A stretch of 64,000 bases of DNA from Wandonia sp964447015 (GTDB taxonomy: Bacteria; Bacteroidota; Bacteroidia; Flavobacteriales_D; Crocinitomicaceae). Below, one piece after another: positions 1 through 8,354 of this stretch (its first letter is position 1; the number at the start of each line of letters is the position of its first letter). A model generated the notes under the pieces. It did no database searches, was not told the DNA's origin, and worked only from the letters and a program-made list of their open reading frames with translations. The position numbers and the translations under genes were made by a program. The DNA is taken from positions 1 through 64,000 of the forward strand of contig CAYUQU010000003.1 in assembly GCA_964447015.1 (NCBI GenBank), read 5' to 3'.

Positions 1-581
1 ATGCGCGTTTGCGAACGGCGATTCAGAATGCTAAGGGGCAAAATATGCCCAAAGACAACATCGAAGCGGCAATTAAACGCGCTCATGCTAAAGATACGGC
101 TGACTTCACAGAGGTCAACTACGAAGGCAAAGGCCCTCATGGTGTATTGGTTTTTGTAGAATGTGCTACGGACAATACTACCCGTACAGTAGCTAACGTA
201 AAATCGTACTTTAATAAAGCTGGTGGTGGTGTTGTGCCAAATGGTTCACTTGAATTCATGTTCTCACGCAAAGCCGTATTTGAATTTGCGAAGACGGAAG
301 GAATGGATATTGAAGAACTGGAATTTGAACTTATTGATGCGGGTCTAGAAAGCATCGAAGAGAATGACGGAGTGGTATTCGTGTATGGCGATTACACCAA
401 TTTTGGAACGCTTTCGTCTGCATTGGAAGAGCAAGGAATAGAACTGAGTAAATCGAGTTTACAGCGCATTCCGACGTCTCCAGTTGAATTTACAGAAGAA
501 CAACTTGTGGATATCGAGAAAATGTTGGACAAGATTGAAGATGACGATGACATTCAGCAAGTGTTTACAAACATTGCTTAA
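1..581 (+). CDS. YebC/PmpR (TACO1) family protein, 5'-truncated by window edge
   Basis: This is the C-terminal roughly 190 residues of a YebC/TACO1-family protein. Members are described either as DNA-binding regulators (PmpR) or as ribosome-associated factors that relieve stalling, so the exact role here is open. The reading frame is open from base 3, and the first residues (LRTAIQNAKGQNMPKDNIE) match the family core that normally lies about 50 residues after the start. The real start is therefore upstream of the window, and the TTG at base 9 is not a start. The middle carries the family pattern GPHGV.V.VE..TDN..RT...V, followed by the GG...NGS.EFMF segment. The C-terminus is acidic (EDDDD), as in relatives. 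The gene ends just before a strong hairpin terminator. Family identity is secure. Confidence 0.93.
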   Translation, partial: ARLRTAIQNAKGQNMPKDNIEAAIKRAHAKDTADFTEVNYEGKGPHGVLVFVECATDNTTRTVANVKSYFNKAGGGVVPNGSLEFMFSRKAVFEFAKTEGMDIEELEFELIDAGLESIEENDGVVFVYGDYTNFGTLSSALEEQGIELSKSSLQRIPTSPVEFTEEQLVDIEKMLDKIEDDDDIQQVFTNIA

Positions 582-590
582 TCAATACTA

Positions 591-616
591 GCCTCACAAT
601 TTTGTGAGGCTTTTTT
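591..616 (+). terminator. Rho-independent terminator after yebC-like gene
   Basis: An 8-bp perfect stem (GCCTCACA / TGTGAGGC) with a 4-base loop is followed by six T residues. It starts 10 bp after the stop codon of the YebC-family gene and separates it from the downstream CvpA-like gene. Confidence 0.9.
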
Positions 617-701
617 GTGCGATGAAGATATTAACACCTAACCATGAATTAGTATCTGAACCACAAATTTTTCTTTTGACTTATTCCACTATTTTAGCAT
701 C

Positions 702-1301
702 ATGAATTATATTGATTTTCTCATCATAATTCCGATGATTTACGCGGCCTGGAAAGGCTTCAAGAAAGGGCTTATTGTCGAAGTTTTCACTCTTCTTGCT
801 TTGCTTGTGGGAATTTACGCAGGAATTCATTTTTCAGACTGGACTGCTTCTAAAATTGAAGATTTATTTGAAAAAGACTTTAAATATCTTCCTGCAATTG
901 CTTTTACTATAACGTTTCTCGGTATTGGTGCGATGGTGTTTTTTGCTGGGAAAACGCTTGAGAAAATGGTTGATGTGGTGAATTTAAGCCCACTAAACAA
1001 GGGTCTCGGAATTGTATTTGGCATGATAAAAATGCTGTATACCATCAGTATTCTCTTTGTCCTTTTAGAGTCTTACGACCCAAATGACAAGTTTCTGTCA
1101 AAAGAGAAAAAAGAAGAGTCGATGCTTTATAAACCTGTGCGAAACACTTCCGTTTATACCATGCCTTTTATTGAGGAGACACAACTTTATTTCAACAAAT
1201 ATCAGAGTGATAGCATAGAAGTGGAAGATGCAATTCGACTGAAGAATACGGCTGATAGTTTGGGTGTTGATGTGAATGATCTTCGTGAGTTGGAGGAGTG
1301 A
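702..1301 (+). CDS. CvpA family inner-membrane protein
   Basis: A 199-residue membrane protein of the CvpA family (colicin V production protein). Homologues are inner-membrane proteins linked to envelope integrity; the biochemical function is not settled. The start gives the typical family opening, NYIDFLIIIPMIYAAWKGFKKG, with the G.KKG element after the first membrane segment. Four hydrophobic segments lie at about residues 5-20, 25-45, 62-85 and 100-122, followed by a soluble polar tail of about 70 residues. Length and topology fit the Bacteroidota members. It follows a terminator, so it probably has its own promoter. The next gene starts 28 bp downstream and may be cotranscribed. Confidence 0.85.
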   Translation: MNYIDFLIIIPMIYAAWKGFKKGLIVEVFTLLALLVGIYAGIHFSDWTASKIEDLFEKDFKYLPAIAFTITFLGIGAMVFFAGKTLEKMVDVVNLSPLNKGLGIVFGMIKMLYTISILFVLLESYDPNDKFLSKEKKEESMLYKPVRNTSVYTMPFIEETQLYFNKYQSDSIEVEDAIRLKNTADSLGVDVNDLRELEE

Positions 1302-1328
1302 AACTCATAATTATGGCTATTTACAATT

Positions 1329-1706
1329 ATGCTCAATTACATTCGAGAAAATATTGAAAACGCACAGGAACAAGCAAAACAAAAAATTAGCTTGTTCCTG
1401 GACAATATGGGATATCAATTAGTAAACGACATACATTATAAAGAAGGTATTGAAGTGCGAATTTATCAGTGGATAAACACTCAGAAAAACCACTGTATTC
1501 AATTGATATGGGATGGAAAAGAGGATTGGTTTGATTTGGGGGAATTTCAATACACAGGTAATTTGAACTATTTGAACGCGATCCAGATAATACTTGTTCC
1601 CCTTAAAAGGGAAAAGTTATTTAATAGAAAGTATTATGTAAGTAATAAAGTTGACAATTTAATTGAAGCATTAAAAACAAAATATCAATTAAAAGCCAAA
1701 GACTGA
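1329..1706 (+). CDS. Hypothetical protein, 125 aa
   Basis: A small soluble protein with no family I recognise. It has no signal peptide or membrane segment. The N-terminal 25 residues are a polar, glutamine-rich helix (ENAQEQAKQKIS). The rest is mixed alpha/beta with many aromatic residues (VRIYQWINTQKNHCIQLIWDGKEDWFDLGEF) and a lysine-rich C-terminus. It sits 28 bp after the CvpA-like gene on the same strand and converges on the sulfotransferase gene. Codon usage resembles its neighbours. It is probably real because the frame is complete and well placed, but no function can be proposed. Confidence 0.6.
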   Translation: MLNYIRENIENAQEQAKQKISLFLDNMGYQLVNDIHYKEGIEVRIYQWINTQKNHCIQLIWDGKEDWFDLGEFQYTGNLNYLNAIQIILVPLKREKLFNRKYYVSNKVDNLIEALKTKYQLKAKD

Positions 1707-1734
1707 ACAATCACATTCAAGTACCCCAAGTCTC

Positions 1735-2862
1735 CTATTTGAAAACCTTTATCATCTCATATCCATATTCATCAAACATAAATCCCCATTCTTTATTTAT
1801 GGTTTCGATTCGTTTTTGAGAAAGGTTATTGTACTCATTTTTCTTGTACGATTTAGTTGATGAAATCTCATTTTCCAGAAACTCATGCACAGGTTCAAAA
1901 TCTCCCAATTCAATTTTTTCATATACTGATTTCAGCACTTCAATTGGATTTTTCTCAAATTCCGCGTAAGCAATTTCGACTAACTGATTTGACTTCAAGT
2001 TTGACTTAGATTGAAGATATAGCTTGTAGGTTTCTTGGTACGAATCCATAATAAATTGCTCAAGATCTTCTTCTTTTGGTCGATTTAATGCTGTTTTGGG
2101 TAATATTTTTTCCAGTAATCGCTCGTTTGACACGTAGACATCATAAGGATTTCGGTGAATATGAATGAATTTCGCATCGGGATAAAGAGACACTATTTCT
2201 TCAATTCGAGCGGTGTTCAATGGGCTTTTAAGAAGCGGAATGTTACTTTGATTTTTCACCATTACCTTTCTCAAAAAATAGTCAAATTTTCTTTTCCATT
2301 CATTCTTTGCCTTTTGGTTGTTAATGATTTCTGAAAAAGTCTGTGAAATTCGTTTTGGGAAAACATAACCATTCACCAAAGAGTGTGGCGACATATTGGC
2401 AAGTGCAAATTCTTCTTCACTTGGAGATTTTGCAGTGATTTTCACATTGTCTTGGGGTCGGGTTGCGGGCATTACCGAATCAAACATTTTCCTGATCCCT
2501 TTTCCGAAAAGCAAGAACAGGTGAGGGGTAAGCACTTGGTAAGTTGTGGGTGCCACAAATTTTGGATCAGCACCTAAGACATATAAGAGGTAGGTTGTAC
2601 CACTTCGAAAGTAACCTAAAATAAAAACGGGCTGTGTGATTTTTGTGTGTTTAATTCGCTTTGAAAAAACAATTCGTTCAAGCAGCTGCACAGGAAAACT
2701 AAAAAGAGCTATGAATGTAATCACTAGCACTTTTGGCCAATAAATTGGGTGTACATTCCACTTGTTTTGCATCAATACTCGAAACCACGTTGCTAGATTA
2801 ATTCCGAAGGCAGTGTGCTGAAAAAGATTGAACGTGTCCTTATTTGAATAGTTAATTTTCAC
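1735..2862 (-). CDS. Sulfotransferase family protein
   Basis: A 375-residue PAPS-dependent sulfotransferase-fold protein. The 5'-phosphosulfate-binding loop is seen as ILGYFRSGTTYLLYVLG (about residues 81-97). The 3'-phosphate-binding segment appears as FIHIHRNPYDVYVSNERLL (about residues 232-250). A hydrophobic stretch at about 43-60 precedes the catalytic domain, suggesting membrane association. The acceptor cannot be read from sequence; lipids, glycans or small alcohols are all used by bacterial members. The first codon in frame is GTG at 2862; no upstream ATG gives a better start. It is divergent from the UPF0104 membrane protein, with 62 bp between them, and convergent with the preceding small gene. 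Family assignment is firm, substrate unknown. Confidence 0.85.
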   Translation of the reverse strand: MKINYSNKDTFNLFQHTAFGINLATWFRVLMQNKWNVHPIYWPKVLVITFIALFSFPVQLLERIVFSKRIKHTKITQPVFILGYFRSGTTYLLYVLGADPKFVAPTTYQVLTPHLFLLFGKGIRKMFDSVMPATRPQDNVKITAKSPSEEEFALANMSPHSLVNGYVFPKRISQTFSEIINNQKAKNEWKRKFDYFLRKVMVKNQSNIPLLKSPLNTARIEEIVSLYPDAKFIHIHRNPYDVYVSNERLLEKILPKTALNRPKEEDLEQFIMDSYQETYKLYLQSKSNLKSNQLVEIAYAEFEKNPIEVLKSVYEKIELGDFEPVHEFLENEISSTKSYKKNEYNNLSQKRIETINKEWGFMFDEYGYEMIKVFK

Positions 2863-2924
2863 TAGGACAAATTTACACTTTTGTTTGATTCATGGAGTTC
2901 ACTAAAAAACACTAATTTTAAGCA

Positions 2925-4097
2925 ATGAAAACCGAAAAGAATGTGCTGCATAAATTGCGAGGAGTCCGAATTTGGATTCCTGTGCTCATTGGTTTATCTA
3001 TTTCCATCTGGTTGTTGGTGCGAAGTTTAAATGAAACGCGATTTGTAGAAATTTCGGATCAAGAAATTGGCACACATTCTTGGACCGATCAAAACAACAA
3101 TGGCGAAGTTGATTTTTGGTTGGAAAAAGAGTTTGCCCCTAGTGAAAATGGTCGCTACAGGGAAGAAACACTGTCTGATATTTTAAAAAGCGTAGACTGG
3201 ACGATCCAATCTTTTTTCTGGCTGCTTGCTGCATTTGCCATGATGGGAGTGCGGGATTTAGGTTACATGCTTAGGATTCGCACACTTACAGATAAGCAAT
3301 TGTCTTGGAAACAATCGTTCTATGTCATTATGATTTGGGAATTTGCCTCCGCGCTTACTCCTGGTGTAGTTGGGGGAACAGCTGTAGCCATGTTTATTCT
3401 GAATAAGGAAAAAATCAGCATGGGACGATCGACTGCGATTGTAGTGATTACTGCGTTAATGGACAATTTATTTTTCATTCTTATTGTCCCTCTTTTGCTA
3501 CTTTTCATAAACTACGACGCCATTTTTCCCGACTCAGCAATTAGTATGAAGCACAGCATCAACTTCTTCTTCTGGGTGGGCTATGCGATAATGTTTGCTG
3601 TTTGTGTGCTGTTGTTTTTGAGTATTTTTCTTTTCCCCAGTCTTATTAAATCAATCTTGGTGGGTGTATGTAAAATCCCTTTTCTCAAAAAGTTTAAGGC
3701 TAAAGCTATTGAAACGGGGGATGAAATTAGAGTCACATCCAGACAATTCAGCAGTCGACCATTTTCGTTCTGGATTAGTGTTTTCTTGAGCACCACGTTG
3801 TCGTGGACAGGGCGCTATTTGGTAATCAATATGATTATGATGGCCTTTTTGCAGATAAATCTCATAGAGCACTTGCTGATTTTCGCTAAGCAGTTTGTCA
3901 TGTGGGTCATGATGCTTGTCAGTCCAACTCCAGGAGCGAGTGGTGTAGCTGAATGGGCATTCTCTTCATTGCTTAGTGATTTAGCTCCTTCTGCGCTTGT
4001 TATTGTGTCATTAGGAATCGTTTGGCGACTGGTGAGCTATTTCCCTTATTTGTTCATTGGCACATTTTTGTTGCCACGGTGGTTGAAAAAAAAATAG
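2925..4097 (+). CDS. Lysylphosphatidylglycerol synthase-type (UPF0104/YbhN) integral membrane protein
   Basis: A 390-residue polytopic membrane protein of the LPG_synthase_TM / UPF0104 family, the membrane half of MprF-type flippases without the aminoacyl transferase domain. Family hallmarks are visible: GVVGGTAVAMFILNKE in the middle, with several following membrane helices, and SPTPGASGVAEWAFSSLL near the C-terminus, the PTPGGxGxxE motif. The first membrane helix (about residues 15-33) is followed by a soluble insertion of about 70 residues (35-105) that looks extracytoplasmic, which is unusual for the family. The likely role is lipid or lipid-linked substrate movement, but the substrate is unknown. 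It is divergent from the sulfotransferase, so a shared membrane-lipid role is possible but unproven. Confidence 0.82.
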   Translation: MKTEKNVLHKLRGVRIWIPVLIGLSISIWLLVRSLNETRFVEISDQEIGTHSWTDQNNNGEVDFWLEKEFAPSENGRYREETLSDILKSVDWTIQSFFWLLAAFAMMGVRDLGYMLRIRTLTDKQLSWKQSFYVIMIWEFASALTPGVVGGTAVAMFILNKEKISMGRSTAIVVITALMDNLFFILIVPLLLLFINYDAIFPDSAISMKHSINFFFWVGYAIMFAVCVLLFLSIFLFPSLIKSILVGVCKIPFLKKFKAKAIETGDEIRVTSRQFSSRPFSFWISVFLSTTLSWTGRYLVINMIMMAFLQINLIEHLLIFAKQFVMWVMMLVSPTPGASGVAEWAFSSLLSDLAPSALVIVSLGIVWRLVSYFPYLFIGTFLLPRWLKKK

Positions 4098-4174
4098 ATG
4101 GTATGTTTTTTGCCTCTCAAAAAGTAACAATTACATTATTTTGCGTTAATTACGGACAATAGCAACAGATAGAA

Positions 4175-5350
4175 ATGAAGCATTTTATCATAATAATAGC
4201 ACTTATTTTTTCGTCACATCAATTGGTTCTAGCTCAAATCAAGGGAGGATTTGATAACAAGGAAGCGATTGAGATGATTCGTATTTGCAATAGTTTTACT
4301 TTTCTAGAATTGTACAATTCTGATTCACCAATTATCCCGAAAGAATATAAGCGCATTCATTCCTCGACGCCGAATGTATTGGACAACATGTTTCAGGTTT
4401 ATGTAAATGACCAAACGGCGGTAATTCATTTTCGAGGTTCGACTGTTCACCCGAATAGTTGGATAGAAAATATGTATTCTGCCATGATTCCAGCTAATGG
4501 ATCAATGACAGTATACAGCACGACTTATGATTATTCATTTGCCAAGACCAAAGAAGCAGCTGTGCATAGCGGTTTTGCACTTGCGATTATTTTACTTTCA
4601 GAAGATTTACTTTCTCAAATCCGTATGTTGAACAGAAAGGGAATTTATGACATTATTCTTACCGGTCACAGTCAGGGTGGAGCTTTAGCGACTATGTCTC
4701 GGGCTTATTTGGAGAATCTTACAAAAAGAAAATTGTCGGACAAAAACACATACAAAACCTATGCGTTTGCTAACCCCATGTCTGGAAATGCCTATTTTGC
4801 ATTGGAATACAACAAGAGATTTACTCAAAATGGTACAAGTTTCAGAATCATTAACCCAGATGATATTGTGCCTTGGTTGCCGTTGAATTACAGCAATCAG
4901 GATTTGTTCTCAAAAGAAAATATTATTGGTTGGATTACAGGAGAACAGACTTTTGATATAAAAAAATTAGGTCTTGAATTACTCATGAAGAAATTCGAAA
5001 ATGGTGTTTCGTCATATGTAAAAAAATCAAATCAACTGATTCACAAACTTATCACTATGCAAGCTGGTGAAGTCATTCTCCCCGAATATTTGGATGATAT
5101 CAACTATAAGGAAGTTGGAGAAGTCCATAAGTTAAAAACGTTCCAATATCCCAAAATCATCAAAGATTCAACAGAAATCAGCCCCAAAGAATTTTCAAGC
5201 TACACGCGCTTATCCGACGGAAAATATCAACGAAAAGAACCACGTTTCTTTCAACACAAACCGTATAACTATTATGTGGATATGCTGAGGATTTATGATG
5301 AGAAGGAATACAAAAAGTTGAGGTTTAAGTTTTTGCCTGAGAATTTGTAG
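4175..5350 (+). CDS. Secreted lipase, class 3 (alpha/beta hydrolase)
   Basis: A 391-residue exported hydrolase. A signal peptide covers about residues 1-20 (MKHFIIIIALIFSSHQLVLA, cut before Q). The mature part has the class 3 lipase pattern: AVIHFRGSTVHPNSWIENM supplies the oxyanion region, and IILTGHSQGGALATM contains the nucleophile elbow G-H-S-Q-G with the catalytic serine. INPDDIVPWLP carries the expected acid Asp and surrounding conserved segment. The catalytic His probably lies in the C-terminal third but cannot be fixed by eye. A C-terminal extension of about 120 residues beyond the lipase core is unassigned. It stands alone between two other genes and probably acts on lipids outside the cytoplasm. 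Confidence 0.83.
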   Translation: MKHFIIIIALIFSSHQLVLAQIKGGFDNKEAIEMIRICNSFTFLELYNSDSPIIPKEYKRIHSSTPNVLDNMFQVYVNDQTAVIHFRGSTVHPNSWIENMYSAMIPANGSMTVYSTTYDYSFAKTKEAAVHSGFALAIILLSEDLLSQIRMLNRKGIYDIILTGHSQGGALATMSRAYLENLTKRKLSDKNTYKTYAFANPMSGNAYFALEYNKRFTQNGTSFRIINPDDIVPWLPLNYSNQDLFSKENIIGWITGEQTFDIKKLGLELLMKKFENGVSSYVKKSNQLIHKLITMQAGEVILPEYLDDINYKEVGEVHKLKTFQYPKIIKDSTEISPKEFSSYTRLSDGKYQRKEPRFFQHKPYNYYVDMLRIYDEKEYKKLRFKFLPENL

Positions 5351-5360
5351 GGGGTTTCTA

Positions 5361-6155
5361 TTACATAAACATCATACTCAAGTAAATTAACACATTAAAT
5401 AACACAGCGACTAACAGCGTGTAGTTTATGGCACTTTTCTTTAATGAAAAGAATGTCAACATATTTTTAGATGAGATTATTATAAGCCACAAAATAGATT
5501 GGATAAAGAGGAGTAAATCATTAACTAAATTGTATTCATATTCCACTAAAAAAGTAAGTAAACTACCAATACCCTCATTACTTTGACTGATTTCAGATTT
5601 ATAACTAAAAAAGTATTTGAGAGAGTAATACAAATTAAATGAACAGTGAAAAAATAGGATCCACGCACTAAAGCTCAATACAAACCATCCCCACTTATTT
5701 CGTTTAATCAATAAAAATAGGGCAAGTCCAGCAACGAGAAAATCAATAATATAGATAAACACTAAACCAAAATCCATCCACAGTAAATCTTCAAATGGAC
5801 TCAAAATAGTTATTGCATACTGATACGTTAGAATTAGGATTATTATATTGACTAGCTTCTCTGTGTGAGGCCTTAACGGGTTTAAGAGCTCCCAACTAGT
5901 TTTAAATAAATCTCTGATATATTGCACCTGTTCCTCTCCTCGAATTTCGGCTTCAATTAGCGACTGTTTTCGAGTGTTTACCTCTTTTAGGATATCTGCC
6001 AACTCTGCTTCGGATAGATTGCGGGTTTTTAATTCCTCATTAGCCAACTTAACTGCATGAGCTAAATACATTGAGGCATTCTCAATGATATTCACAATTT
6101 CAAAATCACTCAGTGATTTGTATTTCTCCCTCAGTTGCTGGTGTTGGTCATTCAT
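5361..6155 (-). CDS. Hypothetical multi-pass membrane protein, 264 aa
   Basis: I do not recognise the family. The first 95 residues are soluble and helical, opening with QLREKYKSLSDFEIVNIIEN, with A-E-L heptads. This type of opening (sensing 'the residual lag' type helices) is frequent in uncharacterised Bacteroidota membrane proteins. About four hydrophobic segments follow (residues 105-122, 128-150, 155-175 and 210-262, the last probably two). There is no signal peptide or sorting tail. The ATG at 6155 gives the complete frame. It converges on the lipase gene with only 10 bp between stop codons and lies downstream of the tRNA region. No function is proposed. Confidence 0.65.
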   Translation of the reverse strand: MNDQHQQLREKYKSLSDFEIVNIIENASMYLAHAVKLANEELKTRNLSEAELADILKEVNTRKQSLIEAEIRGEEQVQYIRDLFKTSWELLNPLRPHTEKLVNIIILILTYQYAITILSPFEDLLWMDFGLVFIYIIDFLVAGLALFLLIKRNKWGWFVLSFSAWILFFHCSFNLYYSLKYFFSYKSEISQSNEGIGSLLTFLVEYEYNLVNDLLLFIQSILWLIIISSKNMLTFFSLKKSAINYTLLVAVLFNVLIYLSMMFM

Positions 6156-6203
6156 GCGAAATAAATGTAGTAATTTTTTTGAATCAGGGAATTGTATAAA
6201 ACC

Positions 6204-6230
6204 AAAAAGAGAGCAAAAGCCTCCGCTCTC
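6204..6230 (-). terminator. Second (distal) copy of the tRNA terminator hairpin
   Basis: On the minus strand the sequence is GAGAGC, a 10-base loop, then GCTCTC and TTTTT. It is nearly identical to the hairpin directly behind the tRNA and belongs to the duplicated block described separately. It lies about 130 bp beyond the tRNA and would act as a back-up terminator. Confidence 0.65.
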
Positions 6231-6311
6231 ACTCTGTTATGTGGTCCCACCTGGGCTTACCGACTCTCACTATCGTTCGATTCGGCATAAACTTCTCGCC
6301 CAGACTAAACC

Positions 6312-6338
6312 AAAAAGAGAGTAAAAGCCTCCGCTCTC
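6312..6338 (-). terminator. Rho-independent terminator of the tRNA(CAU) gene
   Basis: On the minus strand a 5-bp stem (GAGAG / CTCTC) with a 12-base loop is followed by five T residues, 25 bp after the mature tRNA 3' end. Position and shape fit a tRNA terminator. Confidence 0.7.
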
Positions 6339-6362
6339 ACTCTCTTCTCTCACTCTGTTATG

Positions 6363-6436
6363 TGGTCCCACCTGGGCTCGAACCAGGGACTTTCTGATTA
6401 TGAGTCAGATACTCTAACCAGCTGAGTTATAGGACC
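6363..6436 (-). tRNA. tRNA with CAU anticodon, probably elongator tRNA-Met
   Basis: A 74-nt cloverleaf on the minus strand. The acceptor stem is GGTCCTA paired with TGGGACC (one T-G pair), with discriminator A at 6363. The D-arm is CTCAGCTGGTTAGAG. The anticodon stem is TCTGA / TCAGA around the loop CTCATAA, giving anticodon CAT. The T-arm is CCTGGTTCGAGCCCAGG. CCA is not encoded (ACA follows). The 5' end is not that of an initiator tRNA (normal first pair). A lysidine-modified tRNA-Ile2 also has CAU, so elongator Met is favoured but not certain. Confidence 0.88.
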
Positions 6437-6518
6437 GTTCTCTATTCATTGCTGAATGAAGTGTGCAAATGTAGTGTTTGAAACAATTAATTCAAAATTT
6501 CAAGTAAAGTTTTATACT

Positions 6519-8279
6519 TTAGTTTTCCTTTGCTATTTCCACCTTCAGTGATAATTCAGCCAACTGAGCATCATCAAGTGGTGCAGGAGCGTCAATCATC
6601 ACATCGCGGCCGCGGTTGTTCTTTGGGAAAGCGATATAATCACGGATAGAATCTGAACCTCCCATAGTTGCTACCAAACGATCTAAACCGAACGCCAAAC
6701 CACCGTGTGGAGGAGCTCCGTATTCGAACGCGTTCATTAAGAAACCGAATTGCGCTTGTGCCTCTTTTTTTGTAAAGCCTAACAAGTCAAACATGCGTGA
6801 TTGAAGTGCTCTGTCGTGGATTCGAATCGAACCACCGCCTAATTCCACACCATTCATTGCAAGGTCATACGCATTTGCGCGAACTTTTCCTGGGTCTGTG
6901 TCAATTAGGGCAAAATCTTCTGGTTTTGGCGAAGTAAACGGGTGGTGCATTGCATACCAACGTTTGCTGTCTTCGTCCCATTCCAACAACGGAAAGTCAA
7001 GTACCCACAATGGTTTAAAGACATTCGGGTTGCGTAATCCAAGTTCGTTACCCATGTGTAAACGCAATTCGTTCATTTGTTTGCGTGTAGTATCTAAATC
7101 ACCGCTAAGAACCAACAACAAATCGCCTGGTTTAGCATTTGCTTTTTCAGCCCATGCTTTCAAATCTTCTTCTGAGAAGAATTTATCTACAGATGATTTG
7201 AATGTTCCGTCAGTATTGCATTTGACATAAATCAACCCTTTCGCGCCGATTTGTGGGCGTTTCACCCAATCTACTAATGCGTCGAGTTGCTTGCGGGTAT
7301 ATTCTGAACAGTCTTGTGCGTTAATTGCAATCACAGTTTCGGCAGAATCAAATACTTGAAAGCCTTTGTTTTTTGCTATCTCATCAAGGTACACAAATTC
7401 CATATCGAAGCGAATGTCCGGCTTGTCAGAACCGTATTTTTGCATTGCTTCAGCATAAGTCATTCGAGGAAATTCTCCCTCAAACTCTACCCCGCGAATA
7501 GTGGAGAATAAGTGCTTGATTAAACCTTCAAAAGTATTGAGAATGTCTTCTTGCTCCACAAATGCCATTTCGCAGTCAATCTGAGTAAATTCAGGTTGGC
7601 GATCTGCACGCAAATCTTCGTCGCGGAAACATTTCACAATTTGATAGTAGCGGTCAAAACCAGAAACCATCAACAGTTGCTTAAATGTTTGAGGAGATTG
7701 TGGAAGTGCATAAAATTCACCTTCGTTCATGCGACTTGGCACCACAAAATCACGCGCTCCCTCAGGAGTTGATTTTATTAAGTATGGCGTTTCGACATCG
7801 ATGAAATTTTGTGCGTCAAGGTATTTTCTCGTTTCCAAAGAAACTTTGTGACGCAAGAATAATTTTTGCTGAACTGGATTGCGTCGCAAGTCCAAATAGC
7901 GGTATTGTGCACGCAATTCTTCACCACCATCTGTATCATCTTCGATTGTAAATGGGGGCGTTTTTGCGCCATTCAACACGGTGAGTTGTTCAATCTGAAT
8001 TTCTATTTCTCCCGTTGGAATATTCTTGTTTTTGCTAGAGCGTTCTATCACAGAACCTGTAACCTGAATCACAAATTCACGACCCAACTTACGCGCTTGT
8101 TCGCACAAGTCTTTGTTGACATCCATGTTAAACGCCAATTGGGTAATTCCGTAACGATCTCTCAAATCGACAAAGGTCATTCCACCAAGGTCACGAGAGC
8201 GTTGTACCCATCCTGAAAGGGTTACTGTTTGTCCAATATGTTCAGCGCGAAGTGCACCACAAGTGTGAGTTCTGTACAT
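6519..8279 (-). CDS. aspS: Aspartyl-tRNA synthetase
   Basis: A 586-residue class II aminoacyl-tRNA synthetase that charges tRNA-Asp. The N-terminal OB-fold anticodon-binding domain opens with MYRTHTCGALRAEHIGQTVT and contains GWVQRSRDLGGMTFVDLRDR. Motif 2 is seen around CFRDEDLRADRQPEFTQIDCE. The bacterial insertion (GAD) domain occupies roughly residues 290-420 (AKGLIYVK in its second half). Motif 3 is seen as GAPPHGGLAFGLDRLV near the C-terminus. Length is typical for the bacterial, non-archaeal type. The start is ATG at 8279, and a TAnnTTTG-type promoter lies 40 bp upstream. The first gene upstream ends over 140 bp away, so it is transcribed alone. Confidence 0.97.
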   Translation of the reverse strand: MYRTHTCGALRAEHIGQTVTLSGWVQRSRDLGGMTFVDLRDRYGITQLAFNMDVNKDLCEQARKLGREFVIQVTGSVIERSSKNKNIPTGEIEIQIEQLTVLNGAKTPPFTIEDDTDGGEELRAQYRYLDLRRNPVQQKLFLRHKVSLETRKYLDAQNFIDVETPYLIKSTPEGARDFVVPSRMNEGEFYALPQSPQTFKQLLMVSGFDRYYQIVKCFRDEDLRADRQPEFTQIDCEMAFVEQEDILNTFEGLIKHLFSTIRGVEFEGEFPRMTYAEAMQKYGSDKPDIRFDMEFVYLDEIAKNKGFQVFDSAETVIAINAQDCSEYTRKQLDALVDWVKRPQIGAKGLIYVKCNTDGTFKSSVDKFFSEEDLKAWAEKANAKPGDLLLVLSGDLDTTRKQMNELRLHMGNELGLRNPNVFKPLWVLDFPLLEWDEDSKRWYAMHHPFTSPKPEDFALIDTDPGKVRANAYDLAMNGVELGGGSIRIHDRALQSRMFDLLGFTKKEAQAQFGFLMNAFEYGAPPHGGLAFGLDRLVATMGGSDSIRDYIAFPKNNRGRDVMIDAPAPLDDAQLAELSLKVEIAKEN

Positions 8280-8320
8280 GATTCAAAATTTAAGTGAAAA
8301 GTCCACTATTTTAAAAAATG

Positions 8321-8354
8321 CAAATATATGTAAACGTATTGAATAAAGATTCAA
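8321..8354 (-). promoter_or_regulatory. Putative aspS promoter (TTG-N23-TATATTTG)
   Basis: On the minus strand the -7 box TATATTTG (8328 to 8321) matches the Bacteroidota consensus TAnnTTTG exactly. A TTG (8354 to 8352) lies 23 bases upstream, slightly long for the -33 element. It is placed 41 bp before the aspS start. The -33 element falls inside the 15-bp tandem repeat at 8351-8380. Confidence 0.5.

Larger units (their letters stand above)
6198..6377. repeat. Partial duplication of tRNA 3' end plus terminator
   Basis: Two direct copies are present, at about 6198-6257 and 6307-6377. Each holds the terminator stem (with one base difference, GAGAGC versus GAGAGT), the spacer GTTATG and the last 15-18 bases of the tRNA (TGGTCCCACCTGGGCT as seen on the plus strand). 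Only the second copy continues into an intact tRNA. It also carries a 13-bp insertion that repeats CTCTCACTCT. The 49 bp between copies do not resemble a tRNA. The arrangement is a tRNA fragment in direct repeat. Confidence 0.8.

Noticed and set aside
9..11. TTG at base 9 as start of the YebC-family gene
   Set aside because: The family core normally begins about 50 residues further in, and the frame is open to the window edge, so the true start is outside.
6198..6436. Integrated mobile element at the tRNA gene
   Set aside because: There is no integrase, no cargo and only about 50 bp between the repeats; at most a remnant, kept as a finding but not called mobile.
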